Assembly: GCF_021608225.1 (NCBI RefSeq)
Contig: NZ_JAKIJS010000001.1
Span: 1,426,001 to 1,490,000, forward strand
Reading direction: 5' to 3'
DNA from: Pseudalkalibacillus berkeleyi
GTDB lineage: Bacteria > Bacillota > Bacilli > Bacillales > Fictibacillaceae
Length of the DNA: 64,000 bases
Notes under the pieces: model-generated
The model's database searches: none
The model's input: the letters and a program-made list of their open reading frames with translations, nothing else
Told to the model about the DNA's origin: nothing
Part shown: positions 1 through 8,787 of the stretch, piece by piece
How the letters are laid out: each line of letters starts with the position of its first letter
How positions within the stretch are numbered: the first letter of the stretch is position 1
Made by a program: the position numbers and the translations under genes

Positions 1-341
1 GGACGCTTCGTTACTGCCTCTACAGCACGTGCTAGCTTGCTTAATCCAGTTACTTTCCCACCTTTAGGAATGTATGCGACATGTGCTTTCCCGAAGAATG
101 GAACAAGATGGTGCTCACACATTGAATAGAATGGAATATCTTTAACAAGTACTAATTCTTCATGATCTTCACCAAATACTGTTTTAAAGTGCTCCGATGG
201 ATCTTGATTCAATCCTTGAAATACTTCTTCATACATTCTTGCAACCCGTTTTGGTGTATCTAAAAGTCCTTCTCGTTCAGGATCTTCTCCAATTGCTTCA
301 AGTATCATTTTCACTGCTGTTTCAATTTTACTATGGTCCAT
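1..341 (-). CDS. folE: GTP cyclohydrolase I, N-terminal part (cut by window edge)
   Basis: FolE converts GTP to 7,8-dihydroneopterin triphosphate, the first step of folate synthesis. The first 113 codons are visible. The zinc/active-site stretch CEHHLVPF lies at residues 75-82, with Cys75 as one expected zinc ligand. ATG at 341 follows a purine-rich AAGGGG. The C-terminus, with the remaining zinc Cys, lies outside the window. The gene sits downstream of hbs, as mtrA does in B. subtilis. The family call is firm; only completeness is unknown. Confidence 0.95.
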   Translation of the reverse strand, partial: MDHSKIETAVKMILEAIGEDPEREGLLDTPKRVARMYEEVFQGLNQDPSEHFKTVFGEDHEELVLVKDIPFYSMCEHHLVPFFGKAHVAYIPKGGKVTGLSKLARAVEAVTKR

Positions 342-402
342 TTTCCATACCCCTTCGTTTATACAGTATCAAACAGATAATAGCACAACAGCATCTTTTA
401 AC

Positions 403-436
403 GCAAAAAAGAAGAGCCGATAATCGACTCTTCTTA
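403..436 (-). terminator. Rho-independent terminator of hbs
   Basis: The stem AAGAAGAG/CTCTTCTT (409-416 with 428-435) has inner pairing and is followed on the minus strand by a run of T. It lies about 20 bases past the hbs stop and before folE. Confidence 0.8.
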
Positions 437-454
437 TCCGCCCCTATGTACAAA

Positions 455-727
455 TTACTTAACAGCGTCTTTAAGGGCTTTACCAGGTTTAAATGCTGGT
501 ACCTTACTCGCAGGGATTTCGATTTCCTCACCTGTTTGTGGGTTACGACCTTTACGTGCAGCTCTCTCACGTACTTCGAAGTTACCGAAACCGATGAGTT
601 GAACTTTGTCCCCATCTTTTAACGATCCTTCGATCGCTTCAAATACAGCATCAACTGTTTTAGAAACGTCTTTCTTTGATAGTTGAGTTTGCTCAGATAC
701 GGAATTTACTAGATCTGTCTTGTTCAC
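455..727 (-). CDS. hbs: HU-type DNA-binding protein HBsu
   Basis: HU is a small dimeric nucleoid protein that bends and compacts DNA. The 90 residues show the HU signature [20 protein letters not shown] and the C-terminal [14 protein letters not shown] place the start at GTG 727 (VNKTDL, matching the MNKTEL start known for the family). The GTG at 736 overlaps the Shine-Dalgarno AGGAGGTGAG itself, while GTG 727 has about 8 bases of spacing. A sigma-A type promoter lies about 90 bases upstream and a terminator follows, so it is probably monocistronic. Neighbours folE and spoIVA match B. subtilis. Confidence 0.97.
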   Translation of the reverse strand: MNKTDLVNSVSEQTQLSKKDVSKTVDAVFEAIEGSLKDGDKVQLIGFGNFEVRERAARKGRNPQTGEEIEIPASKVPAFKPGKALKDAVK

Positions 728-818
728 ACGACTCACCTCCTCTCAATAGGTTATTTTTCTTGTAGCATTTATAACCGATTATTCAAGAACTAATAGCGTG
801 AATACGTTGACATGCCTT

Positions 819-847
819 ATATTAAACGATATTGAATTGAAATTCAA
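819..847 (-). promoter_or_regulatory. Putative sigma-A promoter of hbs
   Basis: On the minus strand, TTGAAT (847-842) is followed after 17 bases by TAATAT (824-819), reading toward hbs. The leader would be about 85 bases. Seen by eye only. Confidence 0.5.
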
Positions 848-1003
848 TCATTTTTGAGGATATTTGATTAAATGAAAGTAAATTTCAGACAATTCCCGCT
901 GATTCGTATGATATCAACGGTTCGTTTAAACATCATAACATCGATATAGCCTAATAAGCAAAAGTTAAAACATGCAATTGAAAACTCCCATCAACATGCA
1001 CGT

Positions 1004-1021
1004 CTCGTAATTAATTACGAG
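1004..1021. repeat. 18-bp perfect palindrome in a gene-free stretch
   Basis: The sequence from CTCGTAA to TTACGAG is perfectly self-complementary over 18 bases. It lies in the 460-base gap between hbs and spoIVA, where apart from the hbs promoter and the spoIVA terminator I see no gene. It could be an operator or a chance AT-rich palindrome. Confidence 0.35.
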
Positions 1022-1148
1022 CTGCTTTAATTCCACCCCTGAAGATCGTTTTAAAGGCAATGGACTTGGCCGCTGTTACCGTAGGATGCCAAAAATGATT
1101 TAAGACAACTATGTATAGGAAAATAGACTTTGTGTATTGGAAATGAGC

Positions 1149-1184
1149 AAAAAAAAAGAAAAGACTCCACTTGATTGGAGTCTT
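1149..1184 (-). terminator. Rho-independent terminator of spoIVA
   Basis: The 9-bp stem AAGACTCCA/TGGAGTCTT (1161-1169 with 1176-1184) is followed on the minus strand by a long T run, just past the spoIVA stop. Confidence 0.85.
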
Positions 1185-1189
1185 AGGAT

Positions 1190-2668
1190 TTATAGGATAA
1201 TCGCGATCAGGCCACCAGAACCTTCGTTAATAATTCTTTCTAATGTTTCCTTCAATTTATATCGTGCATTTTCCGGCATCAACGAGATTTTCGCTTGTAT
1301 CCCTTCTCGAACAATTGAGTTGAGTGATCGACCGAATATATCAGAATTCCAAATCGATAATGGGTCATCCTCGAAATCCTGCATTAAGTATCTGACCAAC
1401 TCTTCACTCTGTTTTTCTGTCCCAATAATTGGTGCAAATTCTGATTCTACATCAACCTTAATCATGTGAATCGATGGAGCAACCGCCTTTAATCGAACTC
1501 CGAATCTTGACCCTTGTCGTATAATCTCGGGTTCATCGAGACTCATATCAGATAGCGCTGGAGCGGCTATACCATATCCTGTTTGTTTCACCATTTTCAG
1601 AGCATCAGCAATCTGATCATATTCAGATTTGGCATGGGCAAAGTCTTGCATAAGCTGTAAGAGATGATCCTTACCTCTTATTTCAACCCCCACAACATCT
1701 TTAAGGATTTGATCATAGAGGTCATCTGGAGCGTATAGGTCAATTTCAGCGATCCCTTGACCCATTTCTATGCCTGCAAGCCTTGCTTCATCAATAAACT
1801 CGTAATCTGTAAAGTTACCAACAACACGGTCCACATCCCGGAGTCGTTTGATATCCTTTACTGTCTCCCGTACAGACTCTTCATAACTACTTCTTAGCCA
1901 ATGTTCGTTATTGAGTACCATCACCCAACTAGGTAAGTTTACATTGACTTCTAAGACTGGGAATTCGTAGAGAACTTCTCTTAGAACATTGTTAATGTCA
2001 TGTTCTGTCATGCTCTCTACACTAACTGATAGACAAGGTATATCATACTTTTCACAAAGATCTCGTCTCAGCTTTTCTGTTTCTGGATGGTGCGGGTGAA
2101 CGGAATTGATTACCATGATGAATGGTTTTCCTACTTCCTTCAATTCATCTACAATTCGTTCTTCTGACTCCACGTAATCATATCTTGGAATTTCACCAAT
2201 CGTTCCATCCGTAGTAACGACCACTCCTAAAGTAGAGTGTTCTTGGATGACTTTCCTCGTACCAATCTCAGCAGCCTCATGGAATGGGATCGGTTCTTCA
2301 TACCATGGCGTATGAATCATTCTTGGACCATTTTCATCCTCGTACCCTTTTGCACTCGGTACAGCATAACCAACACTATCCACTAAACGAATGTTTACCT
2401 CTAAACCATCATCCACTTCGATCTTGACAGCATTATTTGGAACGAATTTCGGTTCAGTTGTCATGATCGTTTTGCCTGCCGCACTTTGTGGTAGTTCATC
2501 CTGAGCCCTCATCTTTTCTGACTCGCTTTCGATATTCGGCAAAACAACAAGTTCCATGAACTTCTTGATGAAAGTAGATTTACCGGTTCGCACAGCCCCC
2601 ACTACACCTAAATATATATCGCCACCAGTCCGTTCTGCGATATCTTTGAAGATATCAACTTTTTCCAT
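1190..2668 (-). CDS. spoIVA: Stage IV sporulation protein A (coat-basement ATPase)
   Basis: SpoIVA hydrolyses ATP to polymerise on the outer forespore membrane and forms the base on which the spore coat assembles. The 492 residues equal the family length. A Walker A-like GAVRTGKST is at residues 24-32, and the C-terminus ends in the conserved GGLIAIIL. The start is ATG 2668 (MEKVDIFKDI), preceded by GGGAGGGG; an upstream TTG in frame overlaps that Shine-Dalgarno. A sigma-E like promoter lies upstream and a terminator follows. Near-complete conservation makes this call certain. Confidence 0.98.
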   Translation of the reverse strand: MEKVDIFKDIAERTGGDIYLGVVGAVRTGKSTFIKKFMELVVLPNIESESEKMRAQDELPQSAAGKTIMTTEPKFVPNNAVKIEVDDGLEVNIRLVDSVGYAVPSAKGYEDENGPRMIHTPWYEEPIPFHEAAEIGTRKVIQEHSTLGVVVTTDGTIGEIPRYDYVESEERIVDELKEVGKPFIMVINSVHPHHPETEKLRRDLCEKYDIPCLSVSVESMTEHDINNVLREVLYEFPVLEVNVNLPSWVMVLNNEHWLRSSYEESVRETVKDIKRLRDVDRVVGNFTDYEFIDEARLAGIEMGQGIAEIDLYAPDDLYDQILKDVVGVEIRGKDHLLQLMQDFAHAKSEYDQIADALKMVKQTGYGIAAPALSDMSLDEPEIIRQGSRFGVRLKAVAPSIHMIKVDVESEFAPIIGTEKQSEELVRYLMQDFEDDPLSIWNSDIFGRSLNSIVREGIQAKISLMPENARYKLKETLERIINEGSGGLIAIIL

Positions 2669-2719
2669 TAGTTCCCCTCCCAATTCCTGAGTAGTGTTTG
2701 GGTAGTTATAGACAATATA

Positions 2720-2747
2720 TGTCTATGATGTTGTCCAAAGAATATGA
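2720..2747 (-). promoter_or_regulatory. Putative sigma-E promoter of spoIVA
   Basis: On the minus strand, TCATATT (2747-2741) and CATAGACA (2727-2720) are 13 bases apart, close to the sigma-E pattern. An inverted repeat ATAGACA-N5-TGTCTAT (2708-2726) overlaps the -10. spoIVA is a mother-cell gene, so sigma-E use fits. Confidence 0.5.
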
Positions 2748-2825
2748 CTGTTATGGTGATAAAACTTAAAATATATATTGTGTCTTATCACATCTTCTTA
2801 GATGGATATATCGTCTAAAAATAGA

Positions 2826-2868
2826 AAAATCCCTCCCTTACTACACTTTATTGGCAGAAGGGAGGGAA
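2826..2868 (-). terminator. Terminator of the yphE-yphF unit
   Basis: The stem TCCCTCCCTT/AAGGGAGGGA (2830-2839 with 2858-2867) is followed on the minus strand by ATTTTTCTAT. It separates yphF from the spoIVA promoter. Confidence 0.8.
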
Positions 2869-2926
2869 CATACCTAAATCTAAAAGAAAACTTGTTCAAT
2901 TGTTAAATTTTTTTGTATGAAGTTTA

Positions 2927-3649
2927 TTACTTTGTATCTTCAAATAAGAAAACTGGCTCGCCGTCCTTCACTGTATAAGGCACAGAATAAGCTGGAACGA
3001 ACGGGGAATCTTCCATTAATATATCTCTTATATCATCACCATTTTCATATTGATGATCTTTGTTTTGTAAGGCCTGATACAAATCCATAGAATAATCGAT
3101 ATACACTTCATTCTTTCCATCTACTATTAATGGAAGGTTATTTCCAGAGAATCGACTTTTGACAACAGGCTGCTCCTTATAACCTAATTCTTTATATTTC
3201 AAAGTATAACGCCCATTTCCAAGAACATCCTTGTACGGAGGATATTTATGTTTTTGTCTATATAACCTTAGTTTCATCCGATAATCTTTCACTTGTTCAA
3301 CTGCCTCAAGATCTACCAATTTAACTTCTGGTTCTTTTTCAACATTAACGAGAACATATTGGTAAACCCCGCCATTTTCAAACGAGTTACCAGGTGCCTC
3401 TGATAAGTACCTCGGTACAAGTTTTCCAAATTCAATAGGATACTTTATATACTTCTTTGTATCTTGGTCTCTATTTTGGATCGGTAAAACCCCATTGTCG
3501 ACTCGATATTGATTAACAGCATCTTGTACTGCATTTAATTGTTGTTTATACGGTACGCGATTTTGGGTCAACTTATCTTCTGGATATAAACACCCTGTCA
3601 AGAGAGCAAATGATAAACTTAATGTTATGACCATCATTATGCGCTTCAT
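2927..3649 (-). CDS. yphF: YphF-like lipoprotein of unknown function
   Basis: This 240-residue protein has a lipoprotein signal: a hydrophobic segment ending in the lipobox LLTGC, with the lipidated Cys at residue 20. The mature part is polar, with paired repeats of a 'Y...N/LPxY' type and no catalytic motif I recognise. It should be anchored on the outer face of the membrane. It lies between yphE and spoIVA, the position of yphF in B. subtilis, which supports the name more than any motif does. It is probably co-transcribed with yphE 40 bases upstream. Confidence 0.75.
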   Translation of the reverse strand: MKRIMMVITLSLSFALLTGCLYPEDKLTQNRVPYKQQLNAVQDAVNQYRVDNGVLPIQNRDQDTKKYIKYPIEFGKLVPRYLSEAPGNSFENGGVYQYVLVNVEKEPEVKLVDLEAVEQVKDYRMKLRLYRQKHKYPPYKDVLGNGRYTLKYKELGYKEQPVVKSRFSGNNLPLIVDGKNEVYIDYSMDLYQALQNKDHQYENGDDIRDILMEDSPFVPAYSVPYTVKDGEPVFLFEDTK

Positions 3650-3689
3650 TCTATCACCTAATTCAATATTCTATGTATTATATACACGT

Positions 3690-3890
3690 TTATTCGGGTA
3701 CAGGACCACTTAATACAACGAAAACGATAAGGATTCCCGCTATAATCATACATACATAAGCAAACAGTGTAATGACATGCTTTATAATTCCTTTTAATTT
3801 CATACGGCTTACTGAAATAGACATTACTGCAATGAACATTAAACCAATTGCTGATAATGCTACCCACATCTTAATTAACCCATCAGACAT
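3690..3890 (-). CDS. yphE: YphE-like small membrane protein (DUF2768 type)
   Basis: A 66-residue protein with two transmembrane segments (about residues 7-25 and 35-60) and a short polar C-terminus. ATG 3890 is chosen because AAGGAGG sits 7 bases upstream; the ATG at 3896 would be only one base from it. It lies upstream of yphF and two genes from spoIVA, as in B. subtilis. I know no biochemical function; the context suggests a sporulation link. Confidence 0.7.
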   Translation of the reverse strand: MSDGLIKMWVALSAIGLMFIAVMSISVSRMKLKGIIKHVITLFAYVCMIIAGILIVFVVLSGPVPE

Positions 3891-4034
3891 GCTCATTCCT
3901 CCTTAATACCGGGTTTATTATAGCATATATTCTCATCCGAAAATATGACCGAAGACATACAATTTGTCTTAGAATGATCAAATCATATCTTTTGACACAC
4001 TTTAGCCAGAAAATGTCTGTTTATGAAAAAGACA

Positions 4035-4084
4035 TAAAAAAAGCTGTCCTCATAAGAATATGTATATATCCTTTGAGTCAGCTT
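4035..4084 (-). terminator. Terminator after spoVIF
   Basis: An imperfect stem with AAGCTG/CAGCTT ends (4041-4046 with 4079-4084) has a T run on the minus strand and a shorter one on plus. It closes the der-plsY-gpsA-spoVIF unit. The rest of 3891-4190 shows no gene. Confidence 0.6.
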
Positions 4085-4190
4085 CTTTTTGACTAAATAG
4101 CTTTTTCCACTACAGCTCAAAATGTCCATTCCATGCTAGTTTATGCAAATTTATGGATACTGTTTCGCTCAATCGCCTATTTTACATCGA

Positions 4191-4448
4191 TTATTTCTTG
4201 TTGAACATTTTCGCGATCGAGGCCATGTCCAGAGGGATATTATTATTTATGATCGCCTTTACTATCTGATCTTCTTTCTCCTTAGAAACTGGTACCCCAG
4301 CCATACGAGAAACTTGTGATATTAACTGGCGAATCGTTTTTTCATCTCGCAAATTAGCACTTTGTACCGAATCCGCAAGTTTAAAAATGTCTTCTTTCTT
4401 TACACCTGTTTTCTTCTCAATGTCATCCATGAAATTGTTTCTGTCCAT
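4191..4448 (-). CDS. spoVIF: Stage VI sporulation protein F
   Basis: SpoVIF is a small mother-cell protein needed for proper coat assembly in B. subtilis. The 85 residues match the family pattern: FMDDIEKKTGVKKEDIFKLA near the start, then DEKTIRQLISQVSRMAG, ending in a basic tail. No membrane segment is present. Start ATG 4448 has GAGGAGG 6 bases upstream. It follows gpsA by 62 bases and is likely in the same transcript. A paralog elsewhere in the genome cannot be excluded. Confidence 0.85.
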   Translation of the reverse strand: MDRNNFMDDIEKKTGVKKEDIFKLADSVQSANLRDEKTIRQLISQVSRMAGVPVSKEKEDQIVKAIINNNIPLDMASIAKMFNKK

Positions 4449-4510
4449 CGAAGTCCTCCTCACACGTAACATTCATAATATCCTATGCTGAGGAGGGTAC
4501 TTCGTGAGCT

Positions 4511-5569
4511 TTATTCTGGATTTTTTTCGTCTAGTGTATATCTATTGGATATGAGCGAACTCAAATCTTCAACTTCGTGAGTTTTACTTCTTCTCATCAA
4601 GGAGTCTACCGCTTCTTTTGGATGTTTAGAGTTGAATAACACATCATAAAGTTCATTTGTGATTGGCATTTCAACACCTTCTTTTTTGGCAAGCTGAAAT
4701 GCGGCTTTGGTAGTTCGAACACCTTCAACTACCATTCCCATATTTTCTAAAACTTCCTCAAGTGAATTACCTTTACCTAGCAAGTTACCCGCTCTCCAGT
4801 TCCGGCTATGAACACTCGTACAAGTCACAACGAGGTCTCCGATTCCAGAGAGTCCTGCAAATGTTAGCGTTTGTGCCCCCATCGTAGTCCCTAAACGTGC
4901 GATTTCTGCGAGACCTCGCGTCAATAATGCAGCTTTAGCATTATCCCCATAGCCAAGTCCATCTGAGAGCCCTGCACCTAACGCGATAATATTCTTTAAT
5001 GAACCCCCTAATTCAACACCAACGATATCAGGGTTTGTATAAACTCTGAAGTTCGGATTAATGAATAGGTCTTGAACTTGTTCAGCAACATTATGATTCT
5101 TAGATGATACGGTGACTGTAGTAGGTTGTCGTAAACTCACTTCTTCTGCGTGACTTGGACCGGAAAGTACAACTACAGCTTTACGTAGTTCTTCAGGGAT
5201 TTCATCTTCAATTACTTCAGATACCCTGAATAAAGTATCTGGTTCAATACCCTTACTTGCATGAACGATCGTTACCGGCTTTTCAATTTCTGACTTTAAT
5301 TGTTTCAAAATTTCTCTAAGCGCACTCGTAGGTGTAACGAGAACGATCGTATCCGTATTTGAAATCGCTTCAGTCAAATCGTTTGTTGCGACAATATTTG
5401 TCGGAAGATTAATTTCAGGCAAATACTTCTTATTTGTATGGTGCTCATTAATTTCATCTACTTGTTCAGACCTTCTCGCCCACAAACGTACATCATGGTT
5501 ATTATCAGCAAGAACGAGGGCTAATGCTGTACCCCAACTACCTGCTCCGATTACGGCAATCTTCTTCAT
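4511..5569 (-). CDS. gpsA: NAD(P)-dependent glycerol-3-phosphate dehydrogenase
   Basis: GpsA reduces dihydroxyacetone phosphate to sn-glycerol-3-phosphate, the backbone for membrane lipids. The 352 residues have an N-terminal Rossmann motif GAGSWGTA (residues 7-14) and the family segments [10 protein letters not shown] and [12 protein letters not shown]. Start ATG 5569 shares its A with the plsY stop (TGATG), so translation is probably coupled; AAGGAAGTGA lies upstream. Pairing with plsY links synthesis of glycerol-3-phosphate to its first acylation. Confidence 0.97.
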   Translation of the reverse strand: MKKIAVIGAGSWGTALALVLADNNHDVRLWARRSEQVDEINEHHTNKKYLPEINLPTNIVATNDLTEAISNTDTIVLVTPTSALREILKQLKSEIEKPVTIVHASKGIEPDTLFRVSEVIEDEIPEELRKAVVVLSGPSHAEEVSLRQPTTVTVSSKNHNVAEQVQDLFINPNFRVYTNPDIVGVELGGSLKNIIALGAGLSDGLGYGDNAKAALLTRGLAEIARLGTTMGAQTLTFAGLSGIGDLVVTCTSVHSRNWRAGNLLGKGNSLEEVLENMGMVVEGVRTTKAAFQLAKKEGVEMPITNELYDVLFNSKHPKEAVDSLMRRSKTHEVEDLSSLISNRYTLDEKNPE

Positions 5570-6174
5570 CAACTCGTCACTTCCTTTTTTTGACCAATCT
5601 TGCTTTCAGTTCCTTTAATCAAACGATGTACATTCGCTCTATGACGCCACAACGAAAGAACACCAATAAGGGTAGCAAGAATGATGTAAATTGTACTATA
5701 ATCACCCATTACTATTGTTAATATCGGCGTAAGTGCCATGAATATCAGGGATCCTAAAGATACATACCTCGTCAAAACAATCGTTAAAATCGCAACGCCC
5801 CCTGCAATGAGAGCAGGTATAAAGACGAGAATAGCAAAAACACCAATTGTCGTCGCTACACCTTTACCACCACGGAATCCATAATAAATCGGCCAATTAT
5901 GACCGATTATAGCTGCTAGACCTGCTAAAAAGGCAATCCAGCTATCGACACCTACCCAATTACTGATAAGGACTGCTGCAATTCCTTTCGTAGCATCTAA
6001 CAATAAAATTGTAATGGCTGGTCCCCATCCAAGCACTCTTAATGCATTAGTTGCACCTGCATTCCCACTACCTTGGGTCCTAATATCCACTTTCTTTATT
6101 TTCTTGGCGATCAAATAACTAAAACTGATTGAACCAATCAAATAACCGATTATTATTGCAAAGATAATGTTCAT
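5569..6174 (-). CDS. plsY: Glycerol-3-phosphate acyltransferase (acyl-phosphate dependent)
   Basis: PlsY transfers an acyl group from acyl-phosphate to glycerol-3-phosphate, making lysophosphatidic acid in the membrane. The 201 residues are strongly hydrophobic with several transmembrane segments. Conserved loops are visible: [11 protein letters not shown] near residue 14, [12 protein letters not shown] (36-47) and [10 protein letters not shown] (about 98-107). The start is 9 bases after der and the stop overlaps the gpsA start, so der-plsY-gpsA is one operon. Confidence 0.96.
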   Translation of the reverse strand: MNIIFAIIIGYLIGSISFSYLIAKKIKKVDIRTQGSGNAGATNALRVLGWGPAITILLLDATKGIAAVLISNWVGVDSWIAFLAGLAAIIGHNWPIYYGFRGGKGVATTIGVFAILVFIPALIAGGVAILTIVLTRYVSLGSLIFMALTPILTIVMGDYSTIYIILATLIGVLSLWRHRANVHRLIKGTESKIGQKKEVTS

Positions 6175-6183
6175 GAGTTCCTC

Positions 6184-7497
6184 CTATTCACTTTTACTTC
6201 TTGCGACGATCCTAATCGGTGTGCCTTTGAAACCAAATGCATCACGGATCCGGTTTTCAAGAAATCGTTTATAAGAAAAATGGAGCAGCTCTGGGTCATT
6301 AACGAATAACACAAATGTAGGTGGTTTGATTGCCACCTGCGTTACATAGTTAATTTTGAGTCGTCTTCCTTTATCAGTTGGCGTTGGATTCATCATAACT
6401 GCATCCATGATGACATCGTTCAATACATTCGTTTTCACGCGCATTGTATGGTTCTCGGCAACTTGATCAATCACTGGAAGAAGTGTATGAAGACGCTGTT
6501 TCGTCAACGCGGACACGAAAACAATTGGAGCATAATCAAGGAATAAGAAATGATCTCGAATTTTTTGTTCAAATTCTCGTAATGTTTTGTCATCTTTTTC
6601 GATCGCATCCCATTTATTCACAACAATTACAACAGCTCGTCCTGCTTCATGAGCATATCCGGCAATTTTCTTATCCTGTTCGATGATCCCCTCTTCTGCA
6701 TTTAGGACGACGAGAACAACATCAGAACGATCGATCGCCTTTAATGCTCTCAATACGCTATATTTTTCAGTTGTTTCGTACACTTTCCCTTTCTTTCTCA
6801 TACCAGCAGTGTCGATAATGACATATTCTTGGTCATCTCTTGTGAATTTTGCGTCTATTGCATCGCGAGTCGTTCCAGCAATGTCACTTACAATAACACG
6901 CTCCTTACCAACAATAGAATTTACTAATGAAGATTTACCAACATTAGGACGACCAATTAATGAGAACTTTATCGTTGAATCATCGTAATCTTCACCAAGC
7001 TCTTCAGGGAAATGTTTAACGACTGCATCCAACAAGTCACCTAAACCAAGTCCGTGAGAACCTGAAATCCCAATCGGCTCTCCAAAACCGAGTGAATAAA
7101 ATTCATATACATCATTCATTCGTTCTGGATTATCAATTTTGTTGACAGCGAGTACGATTGGTTTCTTAGAACGGAACAAGATTTGTGATACTTCTTCATC
7201 CGCTGATGTAATTCCTTCACGTCCATTCACCATAAAGATGATCACGTCCGCTTCATCTATCGCGATTTCAGCCTGTTGTCTCATTTGTTTAAGAAAAGGC
7301 TCATCTCCTAAATCTATTCCACCTGTATCAATTACATTAAATTCAGTATTCAACCATTCCGCAGAACTATAAATTCGATCACGGGTTACACCTGGCTTGT
7401 CTTCAACGATCGCAAGACGATCCCCAATAATTCTGTTAAATATCGTTGACTTTCCAACGTTCGGTCGACCGACTACTGCTACAACCGGTTTACGCAT
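6184..7497 (-). CDS. der: Double-GTPase ribosome assembly factor Der (EngA)
   Basis: Der is an essential GTPase that helps mature the 50S subunit. The 437 residues contain two G domains, each with a P-loop (GRPNVGKST at about 10-18 and GRPNVGKSS at about 182-190), DTGG/DTAGM and NKID/NKWD motifs, followed by the C-terminal KH-like domain with the basic ending [10 protein letters not shown]. It heads the der-plsY-gpsA operon. The upstream 190 bases hold its promoter region and the yphA terminator. Confidence 0.98.
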   Translation of the reverse strand: MRKPVVAVVGRPNVGKSTIFNRIIGDRLAIVEDKPGVTRDRIYSSAEWLNTEFNVIDTGGIDLGDEPFLKQMRQQAEIAIDEADVIIFMVNGREGITSADEEVSQILFRSKKPIVLAVNKIDNPERMNDVYEFYSLGFGEPIGISGSHGLGLGDLLDAVVKHFPEELGEDYDDSTIKFSLIGRPNVGKSSLVNSIVGKERVIVSDIAGTTRDAIDAKFTRDDQEYVIIDTAGMRKKGKVYETTEKYSVLRALKAIDRSDVVLVVLNAEEGIIEQDKKIAGYAHEAGRAVVIVVNKWDAIEKDDKTLREFEQKIRDHFLFLDYAPIVFVSALTKQRLHTLLPVIDQVAENHTMRVKTNVLNDVIMDAVMMNPTPTDKGRRLKINYVTQVAIKPPTFVLFVNDPELLHFSYKRFLENRIRDAFGFKGTPIRIVARSKSE

Positions 7498-7648
7498 AAC
7501 ATCACTTCCTTCTCTTTAGGCACTTATCATTATGGTTGATCAAAATCACCTATAAAGTGCATTCCAATTCGATCTCATATGTACTCCACATGTTCATACC
7601 CAATCAAGAATTGAGCTAAACAATACAATCAGAACTTATTTATTTTAG

Positions 7649-7691
7649 CAAAAAAACGGTTTCCTCACAACAAGAGATCAAGGAATTCGTT
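7649..7691 (-). terminator. Terminator overlapping the end of yphA
   Basis: The stem is AACG..TTCCT/AGGAA..CGTT (7655-7665 with 7681-7691), with a T run on the minus strand. One arm reaches into the yphA stop codon. Confidence 0.65.
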
Positions 7692-8292
7692 AGTGGATAC
7701 CTTCTTTAACATGCTTAGTTGGCTTATCTACCCGTAATTTGACTTTATTAATAAAACCTACATATGCTGTCCAGGCAAATACAATTGCAATTGCCATACT
7801 GACATAATCCAAAAAAGCGACTGAGCCAGTTATATAGGATGTATTCGTGTTTTGAAATAAATACGTATAAGCGATTTCACCATGAATGTACGCTGCAATC
7901 AAAATCGGTAACTGTAGTTCCTTCAGTAGTATTAATGATAATATTGCAACAGGTACCGCCATAAATACCTCAAGACCAAACATAACCCATACAGGATCAG
8001 TCAACACGATAATATGTAAGCCTATATAAACTACAGATAAGATCATGCTGACAATGATTGAATAAGTTAGTCTTTTTAAACTCAGCATGCCAATGTAAGC
8101 ATAACTGATTATTGCAAGCAAGAAAAGGGCAGCATTAACAGAATATTGACCTATGTGGAAGGTAAAGTTTGTTGAATAGATCAGTATGAGTAGAAAGCCT
8201 GACAAACAGAGTCTCTCCTTTGTTTTTGGCATGAAAAATGTGGTCCCTGTCCAACTAATCCATGCAAACCAATAAAATAATATCCCTTCCAT
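7690..8292 (-). CDS. yphA: YphA-like integral membrane protein
   Basis: A 200-residue protein made almost entirely of about six to seven transmembrane helices with a short basic C-terminus. I see no catalytic or transport motif. Start ATG 8292 has GGGAGGTTAACT upstream. Position next to der and ypzI, together with size, matches B. subtilis yphA. The yphB/seaA gene found between them in B. subtilis is absent here. Function is unknown. Confidence 0.7.
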   Translation of the reverse strand: MEGILFYWFAWISWTGTTFFMPKTKERLCLSGFLLILIYSTNFTFHIGQYSVNAALFLLAIISYAYIGMLSLKRLTYSIIVSMILSVVYIGLHIIVLTDPVWVMFGLEVFMAVPVAILSLILLKELQLPILIAAYIHGEIAYTYLFQNTNTSYITGSVAFLDYVSMAIAIVFAWTAYVGFINKVKLRVDKPTKHVKEGIH

Positions 8293-8455
8293 AGTTAACC
8301 TCCCAAGTACTTCTACTGTATTACAAAGTATGGAAGGAGCAAAGCAATTCTAAACATAATAAATGTGATTAAAACTTACATTTCACAAGTTCTCATACAT
8401 TATGGAGTATAAGAATACTCAGTTGATTTAGAATAAGCTTAAAGGAGTGATTAAC

Positions 8456-8590
8456 GTGAGTAAAGATCGTCAGGAAAAGAAATTGAAACAATCACGCAGA
8501 GTAGAGTCAGATCGAGATCGTGGATTACGTTATGAAGGCGCAACAAAAATGGACACACCAGAGGAAGCAAGAAGAGACAATAGACCTTAA
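8456..8590 (+). CDS. ypzI: YpzI-like 44-residue protein
   Basis: This short gene starts at GTG 8456, 5 bases after AAAGGAGTGA, and encodes 44 residues. The start SKDRQEKKLKQSRRVESDRD and the later TPEEARRDN match the YpzI family as I remember it. The protein is very basic-and-acidic, has no membrane segment, and is likely disordered. It lies between yphA and ypfD on the opposite strand, as in B. subtilis. Function is unknown; a hairpin terminator follows. Confidence 0.8.
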   Translation: MSKDRQEKKLKQSRRVESDRDRGLRYEGATKMDTPEEARRDNRP

Positions 8591-8633
8591 TTGATTTTGA
8601 CTTTTTAACTGCAGAGTAGAAAGATTGCACATA

Positions 8634-8697
8634 AAAAAATCGTCCCTACTGAAATGTTGGTCTGATAACTTTCATTTACAGGATAGGACGATTTTTT
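8634..8697 (+). terminator. Terminator of ypzI (bidirectional shape)
   Basis: AAAAAATCGTCC (ending 8645) pairs with GGACGATTTTTT (from 8686), giving an 11-12 bp stem with T runs on both strands and an inner CTGAAATG/CATTTACAG stem. Confidence 0.75.
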
Positions 8698-8734
8698 AGT
8701 GCTTTTTTTTGGAGAAATCAATATCTTTAACAAA

Positions 8735-8777
8735 GGGCTGCCAGAAAATCAGATTTCACTGACTTTCTGGACAGCCC
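8735..8777 (-). terminator. Hairpin after ypfD
   Basis: GGGCTG-CCAGAAA pairs with TTTCTGG-A-CAGCCC (8735-8740 with 8772-8777 as outer stem). On the minus strand it is followed by a short T-rich stretch. It is the likely end of the ypfD transcript. Confidence 0.6.
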
Positions 8778-8787
8778 CATGCTCTTA

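Noticed and set aside
331-615. Minus open frame over hbs and the folE leader
   Set aside because: Out-of-frame shadow of hbs crossing its terminator.
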